A stretch of DNA of 53,385 nucleotides from Pseudomonas sp. AL03 (GTDB lineage: Bacteria > Pseudomonadota > Gammaproteobacteria > Pseudomonadales > Pseudomonadaceae), in assembly GCF_029960815.1 (NCBI RefSeq), contig NZ_JASBRE010000025.1, positions 1-53,385 on the forward strand. The letters are read 5' to 3'. Shown here piece after piece: positions 17,726 to 25,543 of this stretch. The notes below the pieces were generated by a model. It was not told the DNA's origin and ran no database searches. It was given only the letters and a program-made list of their open reading frames with translations. Each line of letters starts with the position of its first letter. Position 1 is the stretch's first letter. Position numbers and translations under genes: made by a program.

Positions 17726-18925
17726 ATGCCTGAAAACCAGCGCCCCCTGGCGGTCACGCTGCAAGTCGTTTCCATCGTGCTGTTCACCTTCATCGGCTAC
17801 CTGAGTATCGGCATTCCCCTGGCCGTGTTGCCGGGCTACGTCCACAGTGATCTGGGCTTCGGCGCGGTGATAGCCGGTCTGGTCATCAGCGTGCAATACC
17901 TGGCCACCCTGCTCAGCCGCCCTTATGCCGGAAAAATCATCGACAACAAGGGCAGCAAACTCGCCGTGATGTACGGCCTCGCCGGTTGCGGATTGAGCGG
18001 TGTGTTCATGCTGATTTCGGCCTCGACCCAGAGCCTGCCGACCTTGAGTCTGATCAGTCTGTTGATCGGTCGTCTGGTGCTCGGCAGCGCGGAAAGCCTG
18101 GTGGGCTCCGGTTCGATCGGCTGGGGCATCGGTCGGGTCGGCGCGGCGAACACCGCCAAGGTCATTTCCTGGAACGGCATCGCCAGTTATGGCGCCATCG
18201 CCATCGGCGCCCCGCTGGGAGTGTGGCTGGTCGGTGAATTGGGTTTGTGGAGCATGGGCGTGAGCATCGTGCTGCTGGCCGTGCTGGGCCTGGCGCTGGC
18301 CTGGCCGAAAACCGCCGCACCGGTCGTTGTCGGTGAACGCTTGCCGTTCATGCATGTGCTGGGGCGCGTGCTGCCACATGGTTGCGGTCTGGCGCTGGGC
18401 TCGATCGGCTTCGGCACCATCGCCACCTTCATCACCTTGTATTACGCCACGCAGCATTGGTCGAACGCAGTGCTCTGTTTGAGCCTGTTTGGGGCCAGCT
18501 TCATCGGCGCACGCCTGCTGTTCGGCAACCTGATCAACCGCCTCGGCGGCTTTCGCGTGGCGATTGCCTGCCTGTCGGTGGAAACCCTCGGCTTGCTGCT
18601 GCTATGGCTGGCACCGGATGCTCATTGGGCACTGGCCGGTGCGGCGCTGAGCGGGTTCGGCTTTTCGCTGGTGTTCCCCGCGCTGGGGGTGGAAGCGGTC
18701 AATCTGGTGCCAGCCTCCAGCCGTGGTGCCGCGGTCGGGGCTTATTCGCTGTTCATCGATTTGTCGCTGGGGATCACCGGGCCGTTGGCCGGTGCGGTGG
18801 CGGCAGGCTTTGGCTTTGCCTCGATTTTCCTGTTCGCCGCCCTCGCCGCGTTAAGCGGGTTGATGCTTAGCGTTTATCTGTACCGGCAAGCGCCAAAGTA
18901 TCGCGAAGAAAGAGACGCGCGTTAG
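17726..18925 (+). CDS. MFS transporter, YhhS/YfcJ-like
   Basis: A 399-residue major facilitator with about 12 hydrophobic segments. The loop between helices 2 and 3 has YAGKIIDNKGSKLAVMYGL, a variant of the MFS motif A, and the N-terminal IGIPLAVLPGYVH stretch is typical of the YhhS/YfcJ (arabinose-efflux-like) group. The substrate cannot be read from sequence. The chosen ATG gives MPENQRPLAVTL; a GTG five codons upstream is possible. Its last four bases overlap the convergent arfB stop. Confidence 0.85.
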   Translation: MPENQRPLAVTLQVVSIVLFTFIGYLSIGIPLAVLPGYVHSDLGFGAVIAGLVISVQYLATLLSRPYAGKIIDNKGSKLAVMYGLAGCGLSGVFMLISASTQSLPTLSLISLLIGRLVLGSAESLVGSGSIGWGIGRVGAANTAKVISWNGIASYGAIAIGAPLGVWLVGELGLWSMGVSIVLLAVLGLALAWPKTAAPVVVGERLPFMHVLGRVLPHGCGLALGSIGFGTIATFITLYYATQHWSNAVLCLSLFGASFIGARLLFGNLINRLGGFRVAIACLSVETLGLLLLWLAPDAHWALAGAALSGFGFSLVFPALGVEAVNLVPASSRGAAVGAYSLFIDLSLGITGPLAGAVAAGFGFASIFLFAALAALSGLMLSVYLYRQAPKYREERDAR

Positions 18926-19335
18926 AAGTCGACCTTACCGCGCCCGGCCTTGATGCTGCCACGCTTGGTCTTGGATTCGAGCCGACGCTTCTTCGAACCG
19001 AGGGTCGGTTTGGTCGGACGACGTTTCTTTTCGACCTTGGTGGCACTGAGGATCAACTCGGTCAGCCGCTCCAGCGCATCCGCGCGATTGGCTTCCTGCG
19101 TGCGGTATTGCTGGGCCTTGATGATCAACACCCCTTCGCTGGTGATGCGACTGTCACGCAGCGCCAGCAGCCGTTCCTTGTAGAACTCGGGCAACGACGA
19201 GGCCGGAATGTCGAATCGCAGGTGCATGGCGCTAGAGACCTTGTTGACGTTCTGCCCCCCCGCGCCCTGAGCGCGAATAGCGGTTAACTCGATCTCGGCA
19301 TCTGGCAGATGCACGTTGTTGGAAATCACCAGCAT
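18922..19335 (-). CDS. arfB: Peptidyl-tRNA hydrolase ArfB (ribosome rescue)
   Basis: ArfB (YaeJ) enters stalled ribosomes that lack a stop codon and hydrolyses the peptidyl-tRNA. The 137-residue product carries the release-factor-like RAQGAGGQNVNK motif (GGQ at 26-28) and the long basic C-terminal tail (RPTKPTLGSKKRRLESKTKR) that reads the empty mRNA channel. The start is ATG 19335, giving the family N-terminus MLVISNNVHLPD; the open frame further upstream is not similar. It converges on the MFS gene with a 4-bp overlap. Confidence 0.95.
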   Translation of the reverse strand: MLVISNNVHLPDAEIELTAIRAQGAGGQNVNKVSSAMHLRFDIPASSLPEFYKERLLALRDSRITSEGVLIIKAQQYRTQEANRADALERLTELILSATKVEKKRRPTKPTLGSKKRRLESKTKRGSIKAGRGKVDF

Positions 19336-19416
19336 GAAAAAGCGTCCGTATTCAGAAGCTGCAGGATACCGCGAATGACAGGCTGACTCCTGTAGGAACA
19401 CAAGGCCCCGAAATGA

Positions 19417-19441
19417 CAAACCCGGCACATGGCCGGGTTTG
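19417..19441. terminator. Hairpin terminator between arfB and aroP
   Basis: CAAACCCGGC and GCCGGGTTTG form a perfect 10-bp stem with a 5-nt loop, 18 bp past the aroP stop on the minus strand. The U-run is weak on either strand. It is the only terminator-like structure between aroP and arfB, which run in the same direction. Confidence 0.7.
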
Positions 19442-19459
19442 TTGTTTCTGGCTGCTGGG

Positions 19460-20872
19460 TTATTTCACTGCGGCCTGCAACGCCTGTTGCGCGCTGCGCT
19501 TGTTCTTGATGCCGTAGCAAACCCACATGAACGCAACCCACACCGGAATCGCATACACCGAGATCTGGATGCCCGGGATCAACAACATCACGCCGAGAAT
19601 GAACACCACGAACGCCAGGCAGACGTAGTTCCCGTACGGGTACCACAGGGCCTTGAACAGCGGCGTTTGCTGGGTCTTGTTCATGTGCTGGCGGAACTTG
19701 AAGTGCGAGAAGCTGATCATCGCCCAGTTGATCACCAGGGTGGCCACGACCAGCGACATCAACAGTTCCAGCGCGTTTTGCGGGATCAGGTAGTTCAGCA
19801 ACACCGCGATCAGCGTCACCGCCGCCGAAGCAAGGATCGAACGCACCGGCACGCCGCGCTTGTCGATTTTCGCCAGAGCCTTCGGCGCATCGCCCTGCTC
19901 GGCCATGCCCAGCAGCATGCGGCTGTTGCAGTAGGTGCCGCTGTTATACACCGACAACGCCGCGGTCAGGACCACAAAGTTGAGGATGTGCGCGGCGGTG
20001 TCGCTGCCGAGCATCGAGAACACTTGCACGAACGGGCTGCCGCTGTAGGAATCACCCGACGCGTTCAGGGTAGCCAACAGGCTGTCCCAAGGCGTCAGCG
20101 ACAGCAGGATGACCAACGCACCGATGTAGAAAATCAGGATCCGGTAGATCACCTGGTTGATGGCTTTCGGGATCACAGTTCTCGGTTTGTCGGCTTCCGC
20201 TGCGGTGAAACCGAGCATTTCCAGGCCGCCGAAGGAGAACATGATGATCGCCATGGCCATCACCAGGCCGCTGACGCCATTCGGGAAGAAGCCGCCGTGG
20301 GCCCAGAGGTTGGTCACCGACGCTTGCGGGCCGCCGTGGCCACTGACCAGCATATAGCTGCCCAGCGCAATCATGCCAACGATGGCCACGACCTTGATGA
20401 TCGCGAACCAGAACTCGGCCTCACCGAAGACTTTGACGTTGGCCAGGTTGATCAGGTTAATCAGGACGAAAAATCCGGCTGCCGATACCCAGGTCGGGAT
20501 GTCCGGCGCCCAATAGTGGATGTATTTGCCGACCGCGGTCAGCTCCGACATGCCCACCAGAATGTACAGAATCCAGCAGTTCCAGCCCGACAGGAAGCCG
20601 GCAAAACCACCCCAGTATTTATGAGCGAAGTGGCTGAAGGAACCGGCCACCGGCTCTTCGACGATCATTTCGCCGAGCTGGCGCATGATCATGAAAGCAA
20701 TGAAGCCGCAGATGGCGTAGCCGAGGATCATCGACGGGCCGGCGGATTTCAGGACGCCGGCCGAGCCGAGGAACAGCCCGGTACCGATCGCGCCACCGAG
20801 GGCGATCAGTTGAATATGGCGATTTTTCAGGCCGCGTTTCAGCTCGCCTGAATGCGAGTTTTGTCCACTCAT
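19460..20872 (-). CDS. aroP: Aromatic amino acid permease (AroP type)
   Basis: An inner-membrane amino acid permease of the APC superfamily (470 residues, about 12 membrane spans). The N-terminal ELKRGLKNRHIQLIALGGAI and GTGLFLGSAGVL are the substrate-site glycine-rich segment, and the match to enterobacterial AroP/PheP runs through MRQLGEMIVEEPVAGSFSHF and VKVFGEAEFWFAIIKV. Proximity to phhR/phhABC supports aromatic substrates. I use ATG 20872; a TTG six codons upstream is open. Specificity among Phe, Tyr, Trp and other amino acids is inferred. Confidence 0.86.
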   Translation of the reverse strand: MSGQNSHSGELKRGLKNRHIQLIALGGAIGTGLFLGSAGVLKSAGPSMILGYAICGFIAFMIMRQLGEMIVEEPVAGSFSHFAHKYWGGFAGFLSGWNCWILYILVGMSELTAVGKYIHYWAPDIPTWVSAAGFFVLINLINLANVKVFGEAEFWFAIIKVVAIVGMIALGSYMLVSGHGGPQASVTNLWAHGGFFPNGVSGLVMAMAIIMFSFGGLEMLGFTAAEADKPRTVIPKAINQVIYRILIFYIGALVILLSLTPWDSLLATLNASGDSYSGSPFVQVFSMLGSDTAAHILNFVVLTAALSVYNSGTYCNSRMLLGMAEQGDAPKALAKIDKRGVPVRSILASAAVTLIAVLLNYLIPQNALELLMSLVVATLVINWAMISFSHFKFRQHMNKTQQTPLFKALWYPYGNYVCLAFVVFILGVMLLIPGIQISVYAIPVWVAFMWVCYGIKNKRSAQQALQAAVK

Positions 20873-21706
20873 GAAAAGGGTCTCACGCAAGGTTTGATGA
20901 TGTTCGTTAGACGTTGCTGCTCAGTTGCGATTTCAAGCAGCGCCGATCAAACCCCAGCGCAAGCACCAGGAGTTCAGCGTTTTTACAACGGTCATGCGTC
21001 ACCTGTTTGTTTTTATCTGTGACGAAATCGAACCCGACACGCTCGTGACGCGACGGAGTGAACAAGGCGGATAGCCTTGAGGTTTGCGCAGATGCGCAGG
21101 AGGTCACAGTTAAAACGCGGCGCATTGTACACCCGGAACCCCCTGCTGCCAGACACCGCTGGATCAGCGTGTCGATTGCCGGGATTGCCAGTGTCCGCCT
21201 CGAGTGCCTCGGGCGGCTGCAAAAATTGAGTCAGACCTTTGCGGGTCATCGACGGGGACGGCGGAAAAATCGCCCCACGGGGAGAAGTAGAGATGAGTCA
21301 CGGCGTTCATTGCGCCTCCTTCTTGTTATGCACCTGCACGACAGGCATGGGGCGCATCTCACCCTTCAACCGAGTCTGAAACAAGCGGGCCAGAGCCCTC
21401 GATCGGGGCTAAACGGCTCTGAGACGGAAGGTTTTCCTTACACCCATTGCATAATCGTCAAACCAAGGGATATGAGGCTTGATTTCGTCAGTATTTCTTT
21501 ACATGGCGTAACGTAAATTTTCCGAATCAGATCTGGATGTAGGCTGACTGCAAATTGACGGAAGGACGTTTCCTTAAGAAAAGGTCGGGTTAGTTTTTTG
21601 TTTTTTATTAACAAATTGCCTCTTACAAAACAGAATAAAAAGTTCAAACAAATCTTATTTAATTATTTTTTTGCATTTTAAAAATCTCTGAACTAGGTTT
21701 CAGCGA
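20873..21706. other. Long intergenic region with an AT-rich segment
   Basis: About 830 bp between divergent aroP and the peptide cassette carry no convincing gene. The left part should hold the aroP promoter; I could not find a TyrR-like box there. A weak hairpin (CAGAGCC/GGCTCTG) lies near 21392-21422. From about 21590 to 21690 the sequence is strikingly AT-rich compared with the rest of the window, with runs such as TTTTTTGTTTTTTATT. Small open frames here, including a minus-strand one at 21438-21647, look like composition artefacts. Confidence 0.6.
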
Positions 21707-21732
21707 CTTGCCGAGCCGCATCGATCGGCAAG
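21707..21732 (+). promoter_or_regulatory. Leader hairpin before the 45-residue peptide gene
   Basis: CTTGCCGA and TCGGCAAG form a perfect 8-bp stem with a 10-nt loop, followed by TTGTTCTT and ending 35 nt before the peptide ATG. It resembles a weak intrinsic terminator or an mRNA-stabilising 5' hairpin. Whether it is transcribed depends on a promoter upstream in the AT-rich region, which I cannot define. Confidence 0.5.
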
Positions 21733-21767
21733 TTGTTCTTACTCAAAAGTCATCTAGGAGATTCACC

Positions 21768-21905
21768 ATGCAAGCACTGGACAACGACTTGGAAACTGAA
21801 CTGCAGCTGGACGATTGGTTTGAAGCACCGACCCATGAAGCCGCCGTTGAAATGATGCAAGCCGACGCGGTTGTTCCGTTCGGCACGGCGATGTGGCCTT
21901 TGTAA
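21768..21905 (+). CDS. 45-residue acidic peptide, possible modified-peptide precursor
   Basis: The peptide starts MQALDNDLETELQLDDWFEA and ends ADAVVPFGTAMWPL. The first about 33 residues are strongly acidic and leader-like; the last 10-12 are neutral and hydrophobic with Pro, Phe, Gly, Met, Trp. A strong ribosome-binding site, TAGGAG, lies 7 nt before the ATG. A terminator-like hairpin follows, then the gene for an M29-fold metalloprotein on the same strand. This layout resembles precursor plus processing-enzyme cassettes (RiPP-like), but no YcaO, radical-SAM, LanM or transporter gene is adjacent. It could also be a short regulatory or partner subunit of the next protein. I do not recognise the family. 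Confidence 0.75.
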   Translation: MQALDNDLETELQLDDWFEAPTHEAAVEMMQADAVVPFGTAMWPL

Positions 21906-21914
21906 GAGAGGCCC

Positions 21915-21955
21915 GGCAGGCACGATCCGGCCGGTGGTGCCTGCCACTTTTTCTC
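21915..21955 (+). terminator. Terminator-like hairpin between peptide gene and enzyme gene
   Basis: GGCAGGCAC (21915-21923) pairs perfectly with GTGCCTGCC (21937-21945), followed by ACTTTTTCTC. It starts 9 bp after the peptide stop and ends 20 bp before the next ATG. A partial terminator here would make the peptide transcript more abundant than the enzyme transcript, as is usual for precursor-peptide operons. Confidence 0.68.
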
Positions 21956-21975
21956 GGTTTGTCAGGGAGGACTAC

Positions 21976-22941
21976 ATGGATAAGCAACGCGCCATCTCGC
22001 ATTTCCTTTACTACCTCGAACACCACCCTGCCCTTGCCGGCATCAACCCGGCGAAGGTTTTGCTCGGCCACACGGCTGATTACGCGGCACTGACCGGCGC
22101 CATCGCCGAACAGGCCGGTAACGGCCAACCGTTTAGTTTCAGCGCCATGCGCCTGGACCTTGAACCGACCGAATTGCTGACTCAGGCGATTACTGACAGC
22201 GATCTGTACATTTTCTTCTACGACTCTTCCACCCTGCCCAACCCACGCCCCGACGGCCCGGAATTTGTCCGCGCGCTGCAAGGCGTGATGGCCGAGAACT
22301 GGAAGAAGTCGCTGCTGTTCAAGGATTACGGCGATTACTTCTACGACACCTTCAGTGTCACCCCGCAGCGCATTGCCGGGTTGAACAGCCACTTGATCCA
22401 GCGCATGTCTCACGCCAACACGTTAAGTTTCAAAGATGATCACGGGTCATGGTTCGAAACACCGTTGAGCAGCATCAAGAAGTGGACCGATATTAACGGT
22501 GTCGGCAACTTCGACCTGGCTCCCGGTGAAATTGCCACGCACAGCGAAGCCATTAACGGGCGGGTCAAGTTCATGGGGACTTTTCTCGGCACTATTCCAT
22601 TCGCCCGCAAGTACGGGGTGCTGGAGTCACCGCTGGAACTGTGGATCGAGAATTCGACCATCAGCAAAATCGCCACCGAGGTGCCCGGGCTGGAACATGA
22701 CTTCAACAAGTATCTGGAAGCCAATCCATCCAATCGACGGATCGAGGAGTTGGGGATCGGCACCAACGAAGGCGTGAAGACGTTGTATGCACGCAATGCC
22801 GGGTTCGAGGAACGTCATTGCGGGCTGCATCTGGGATTGGGTGGTGGCGCGAAGGGTAGCCATCATCTGGACCTGATCTTCTCCAGCGGCGTGTTGGCGC
22901 TGGATGATGAGCCGGTGTTTGATGGGCGGTTTGTGTTCTAA
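21976..22941 (+). CDS. Metalloprotein of the M29 aminopeptidase (AmpS/AmpT) fold
   Basis: A 321-residue cytosolic protein with distant similarity to the C-terminal half of M29 leucyl aminopeptidases. Candidate metal ligands follow the family order E, E, H, HxD: Glu185 in LAPGEIATHS, Glu258 in EELGIGTNEG, His285 in RHCGLHLGLG, and His297/Asp299 in SHHLDLIFS. The loop between His285 and HxD is shorter than in true aminopeptidases, so the activity may differ. A strong AGGGAGG ribosome-binding site precedes ATG 21976. It forms a cassette with the 45-residue peptide gene and ends at a strong terminator. It may trim or modify that peptide, or act on small peptides or other substrates; this is inference. 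Confidence 0.7.
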   Translation: MDKQRAISHFLYYLEHHPALAGINPAKVLLGHTADYAALTGAIAEQAGNGQPFSFSAMRLDLEPTELLTQAITDSDLYIFFYDSSTLPNPRPDGPEFVRALQGVMAENWKKSLLFKDYGDYFYDTFSVTPQRIAGLNSHLIQRMSHANTLSFKDDHGSWFETPLSSIKKWTDINGVGNFDLAPGEIATHSEAINGRVKFMGTFLGTIPFARKYGVLESPLELWIENSTISKIATEVPGLEHDFNKYLEANPSNRRIEELGIGTNEGVKTLYARNAGFEERHCGLHLGLGGGAKGSHHLDLIFSSGVLALDDEPVFDGRFVF

Positions 22942-22956
22942 ACGATCAGCCGGACC

Positions 22957-22991
22957 AAAAAAAACGCCAACCCGAAGGTTGGCGTTTTTTT
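22957..22991. terminator. Bidirectional intrinsic terminator
   Basis: An A8 run, a perfect 8-bp stem CGCCAACC/GGTTGGCG with a CGAA tetraloop, then a T7 run. It sits between the convergent M29-fold gene and rluB and should end both transcripts. Confidence 0.92.
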
Positions 22992-23007
22992 ATGCAGCAC
23001 TTACCGA

Positions 23008-24294
23008 TTACTCAGGCTTGCGACGACCGAAACCCGGACGCTGGCCCGAACCGGCAGGCGCACCACGGCGTTTGCCCGATGGCGCGTCCTTGTCGACCAG
23101 GACGATGCCTGGGCGCTTCTTCGGCGCTGGCTTGGCCGGGCGCTTGGTATCAGAAGGACGGTCTGCCACTGGCGTACCGCGACCCGATTCTCCACGACCA
23201 GCAGGAGCACCGCGATCACTACGACCGCCGCTTGGCGCACTACGGCCTTCACCGCGCTCGGTGCGACCGTTGGCCGGACGCGGAGTGCGTGGACCGCGCT
23301 CGCCGTCAGCACGAGGTGCTGCAGGCTTGCGGGCGGGGCGCTCGCCTTCGATTTGCGGTTCACGGGAGTCACGCGGTGTAGCAGCGGTCTGGTTACCGAT
23401 GGCTGGACGCAACGAACGCACGCGGTCGGTCTTGCCCATTGGACGCGACGATTTACGCTGCATGCGATCGAGCTTGTCTTTGCTCTTGGCGTTCATCTGC
23501 GGCATGGCCACCGGCGTCAGGCCCACTTCAGCACTCAGAATGTCGACTTCGTACTGGCTCATTTCGCGCCAGCGGCCCATCGGCAGATCGGAGTTGAGGA
23601 ACACCGGACCGAAACGCACGCGCTTCAGACGGCTGACCACCAGGCCCTGGGATTCCCACAGACGACGGACTTCGCGGTTGCGACCTTCCATCACCACGCA
23701 GTGGTACCAGTGGTTGAAACCTTCGCCACCTGGCGCCTGCTTGATGTCGGTGAACTTGGCCGGGCCGTCTTCGAGGACGACGCCTGCTTTCAGACGCTCG
23801 ATCATCTCGTCATCGACTTCGCCACGCACACGCACCGCGTATTCACGGTCCATTTCATAGGAAGGGTGCATCAGGCGGTTGGCCAGCTCACCGTCGGTGG
23901 TGAACATCAGCAGGCCGGTGGTGTTGATGTCCAGACGACCGATGTTGATCCAGCGACCTTCTTTCGGGCGCGGCATCTTGTCGAAAACGGTCGGACGGCC
24001 TTCCGGATCAAGGCGGGTGCAGATTTCGCCGTCTGGCTTGTTGTACATGATCACGCGGCGTACCGACTCGGCGGCTTCTTCGCGCTTGATCACCTTGCCA
24101 TCAATGGTGATGGCGTCGTGCATGTCGACGCGCTGCCCGAGGGTGGCGTCTTTGCCATTGACCTTGATGCGGCCGTGACTGATCCAGGCTTCTACGTCAC
24201 GGCGCGAGCCGACGCCGATTCGGGCGAGGACTTTCTGCAGTTTTTCGCCTGCTGGGCCGATTTCCTGGTCGTCTTTCTGGTCTTTGATACTCAT
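23008..24294 (-). CDS. rluB: 23S rRNA pseudouridine(2605) synthase RluB
   Basis: RluB isomerises U2605 in 23S rRNA. The 428-residue product has an N-terminal S4 RNA-binding domain (about 16-75) and the RsuA/RluB catalytic domain with INIGRLDINTTGLLMFTTDG, where Asp122 should be the nucleophile. The C-terminal about 150 residues are a disordered basic Arg/Gly/Pro-rich tail (repeats such as GRSDRGAPAGRGESGRG), longer than in E. coli but usual in pseudomonads; it may add RNA contacts. The gene follows scpB on the same strand. Confidence 0.94.
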   Translation of the reverse strand: MSIKDQKDDQEIGPAGEKLQKVLARIGVGSRRDVEAWISHGRIKVNGKDATLGQRVDMHDAITIDGKVIKREEAAESVRRVIMYNKPDGEICTRLDPEGRPTVFDKMPRPKEGRWINIGRLDINTTGLLMFTTDGELANRLMHPSYEMDREYAVRVRGEVDDEMIERLKAGVVLEDGPAKFTDIKQAPGGEGFNHWYHCVVMEGRNREVRRLWESQGLVVSRLKRVRFGPVFLNSDLPMGRWREMSQYEVDILSAEVGLTPVAMPQMNAKSKDKLDRMQRKSSRPMGKTDRVRSLRPAIGNQTAATPRDSREPQIEGERPARKPAAPRADGERGPRTPRPANGRTERGEGRSAPSGGRSDRGAPAGRGESGRGTPVADRPSDTKRPAKPAPKKRPGIVLVDKDAPSGKRRGAPAGSGQRPGFGRRKPE

Positions 24295-24480
24295 CTGGGC
24301 ACCTCCCGGTGTGGTCTGTAAAACTGGGTACTTGGCGAAGGGATCGCCGAAGGGTCGCGAATCATACGCTCATGGGAGCGTTCGCGCATCAGAGACTAGC
24401 TGATCAATGGAGACTTACCTGGATTTCCGCTGACCGGTGGCACCGAGCTTGCGCGATGACGCCGGCACATTCAACACCGA

Positions 24481-24511
24481 GATCGTTCCCAAGCTCTGCG
24501 TGGGAACGATC
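24481..24511. repeat. REP-like perfect hairpin downstream of scpB
   Basis: GATCGTTCCCA and TGGGAACGATC form a perfect 11-bp stem around a 9-nt loop, 7 bp past the scpB stop. CGTTCCCA...TGGGAACG palindromes of this type are scattered through fluorescent Pseudomonas genomes. It may protect or end the scpAB transcript. The remaining about 190 bp before rluB hold nothing I can identify. Confidence 0.75.
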
Positions 24512-24518
24512 AGTCAGG

Positions 24519-25532
24519 TCAATCGTCGTCGAATTCGCGGCGTTCGGCCTCGATCGCTTCGGCGAGGGCTCGGGCTTCGGCTTCTTCGTCGGTCAACTCG
24601 GGCTCGGGCTTGTGTTGTTCAAGGGCGGCGACAGCGGCGAGGAGTTTCTCGCGAGCTTCGGCAACGCCAAGCACATCATCTTCCTGCTCTTCTTCCTGCT
24701 CTTCTTCCTGCTCTTCTTCGACTGAGGCTTCGGGCTCGACCTGAAGTTCAACTTCGATCTCAGGCTCAAGCTCGGGCTCGGGCTGATCCAGGATCTCTTC
24801 GGTCTCGGTCACCTCGCCATCGCGCAACAAATCGTCGAAGTCGGTCTTGAGCCCCTCCTCCATGGTGTCCAGTTCCAGCAACAACGTATGGAAACTGGTT
24901 TCTTCCTTCGGCTCTTCCGGTTCCGCGCTAGCGTCGGCCAACGCTTGCAGACCGGCAGGCACCGGCGCGTCGTCGAAATCGAGCACCGGATCAGGTTCAA
25001 GCTCGCGCAGTTCGGCCAGCGGTGGCAAATCGTCGAGGTTTTTCAGGTTGAAGTGATCGAGAAAGGCCTTGGTGGTCGCGAACATCGCCGGCTTACCCGG
25101 CACGTCGCGGTAACCGACAATGCGAATCCACTCGCGCTCCAGCAAGGTTTTGACGATGTGACTGTTAACCGCCACGCCCCGCACCTCTTCGATCTCACCC
25201 CGGGTGATCGGCTGGCGATAGGCGATCAGGGCCATGGTTTCGAGCATGGCGCGGGAATAGCGCTGCGGCCGCTCTTCCCACAATCGTCCTACCCACGGCG
25301 AGAACTTTTCGCGGATCTGCAAGCGATACCCGGAGGCCACTTCCTTCAGCTCGAAGGCGCGGCCGTCGCAGGACTTGGCCAGAATCGTCAGGGCTTTCTT
25401 GAAGACCGGCGGTTCCGGCCGCTCGCCCTCTTCGAAGAGTTCGAACAGGCGTTCAAGCGATTGCGGTTTTCCCGAGGCCAACAGAAAGGCTTCAAGCAGT
25501 GGCGCCAGCTCGCGGGGTTCAGTCAGGTTCAT
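24519..25532 (-). CDS. scpB: Segregation and condensation protein B (ScpB)
   Basis: ScpB binds ScpA and the SMC complex in chromosome segregation. The 337-residue product has tandem winged-helix domains in residues 1-185 (EAFLLASGKPQSLERLFELF; ETMALIAYRQPITRGEIEEV; WIRIVGYRDVPGKP). Residues about 190-337 are a very acidic tail with EEEQEEEQEEEQEDD, encoded by a 12-bp tandem repeat. The tail is much longer than in Gram-positive ScpB. It follows scpA by 11 bp. In many gamma-proteobacteria ScpAB works with SMC rather than MukBEF. Confidence 0.94.
   Translation of the reverse strand: MNLTEPRELAPLLEAFLLASGKPQSLERLFELFEEGERPEPPVFKKALTILAKSCDGRAFELKEVASGYRLQIREKFSPWVGRLWEERPQRYSRAMLETMALIAYRQPITRGEIEEVRGVAVNSHIVKTLLEREWIRIVGYRDVPGKPAMFATTKAFLDHFNLKNLDDLPPLAELRELEPDPVLDFDDAPVPAGLQALADASAEPEEPKEETSFHTLLLELDTMEEGLKTDFDDLLRDGEVTETEEILDQPEPELEPEIEVELQVEPEASVEEEQEEEQEEEQEDDVLGVAEAREKLLAAVAALEQHKPEPELTDEEAEARALAEAIEAERREFDDD
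24681..24720. repeat. 12-bp tandem repeat inside scpB
   Basis: Three exact copies of TTCCTGCTCTTC (plus-strand reading) plus a partial copy encode the Glu/Gln run EEEQEEEQEEEQ of the ScpB tail. In-frame 12-bp units can expand or contract by slippage without a frameshift. Confidence 0.9.
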
Positions 25533-25543
25533 GATTCAACTCG

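Noticed and set aside
19439..20851. 470-codon plus-strand ORF opposite aroP
   Set aside because: It mirrors the aroP frame, is extremely rich in His, Gln, Arg and Asp, and has no family features; it is a high-GC antisense shadow.
20873..21070. PhhR box upstream of aroP
   Set aside because: Only one half-site-like TGTAAA is present, with no partner at the correct spacing.
21438..21647. 69-codon minus-strand ORF in the AT-rich intergenic region
   Set aside because: No ribosome-binding site, biased composition (Phe, Leu, Lys, Ile) explained by AT-richness.
24681..24720. Short tandem repeat considered as a CRISPR-like array
   Set aside because: The unit is 12 bp with no spacers and lies in frame within scpB.
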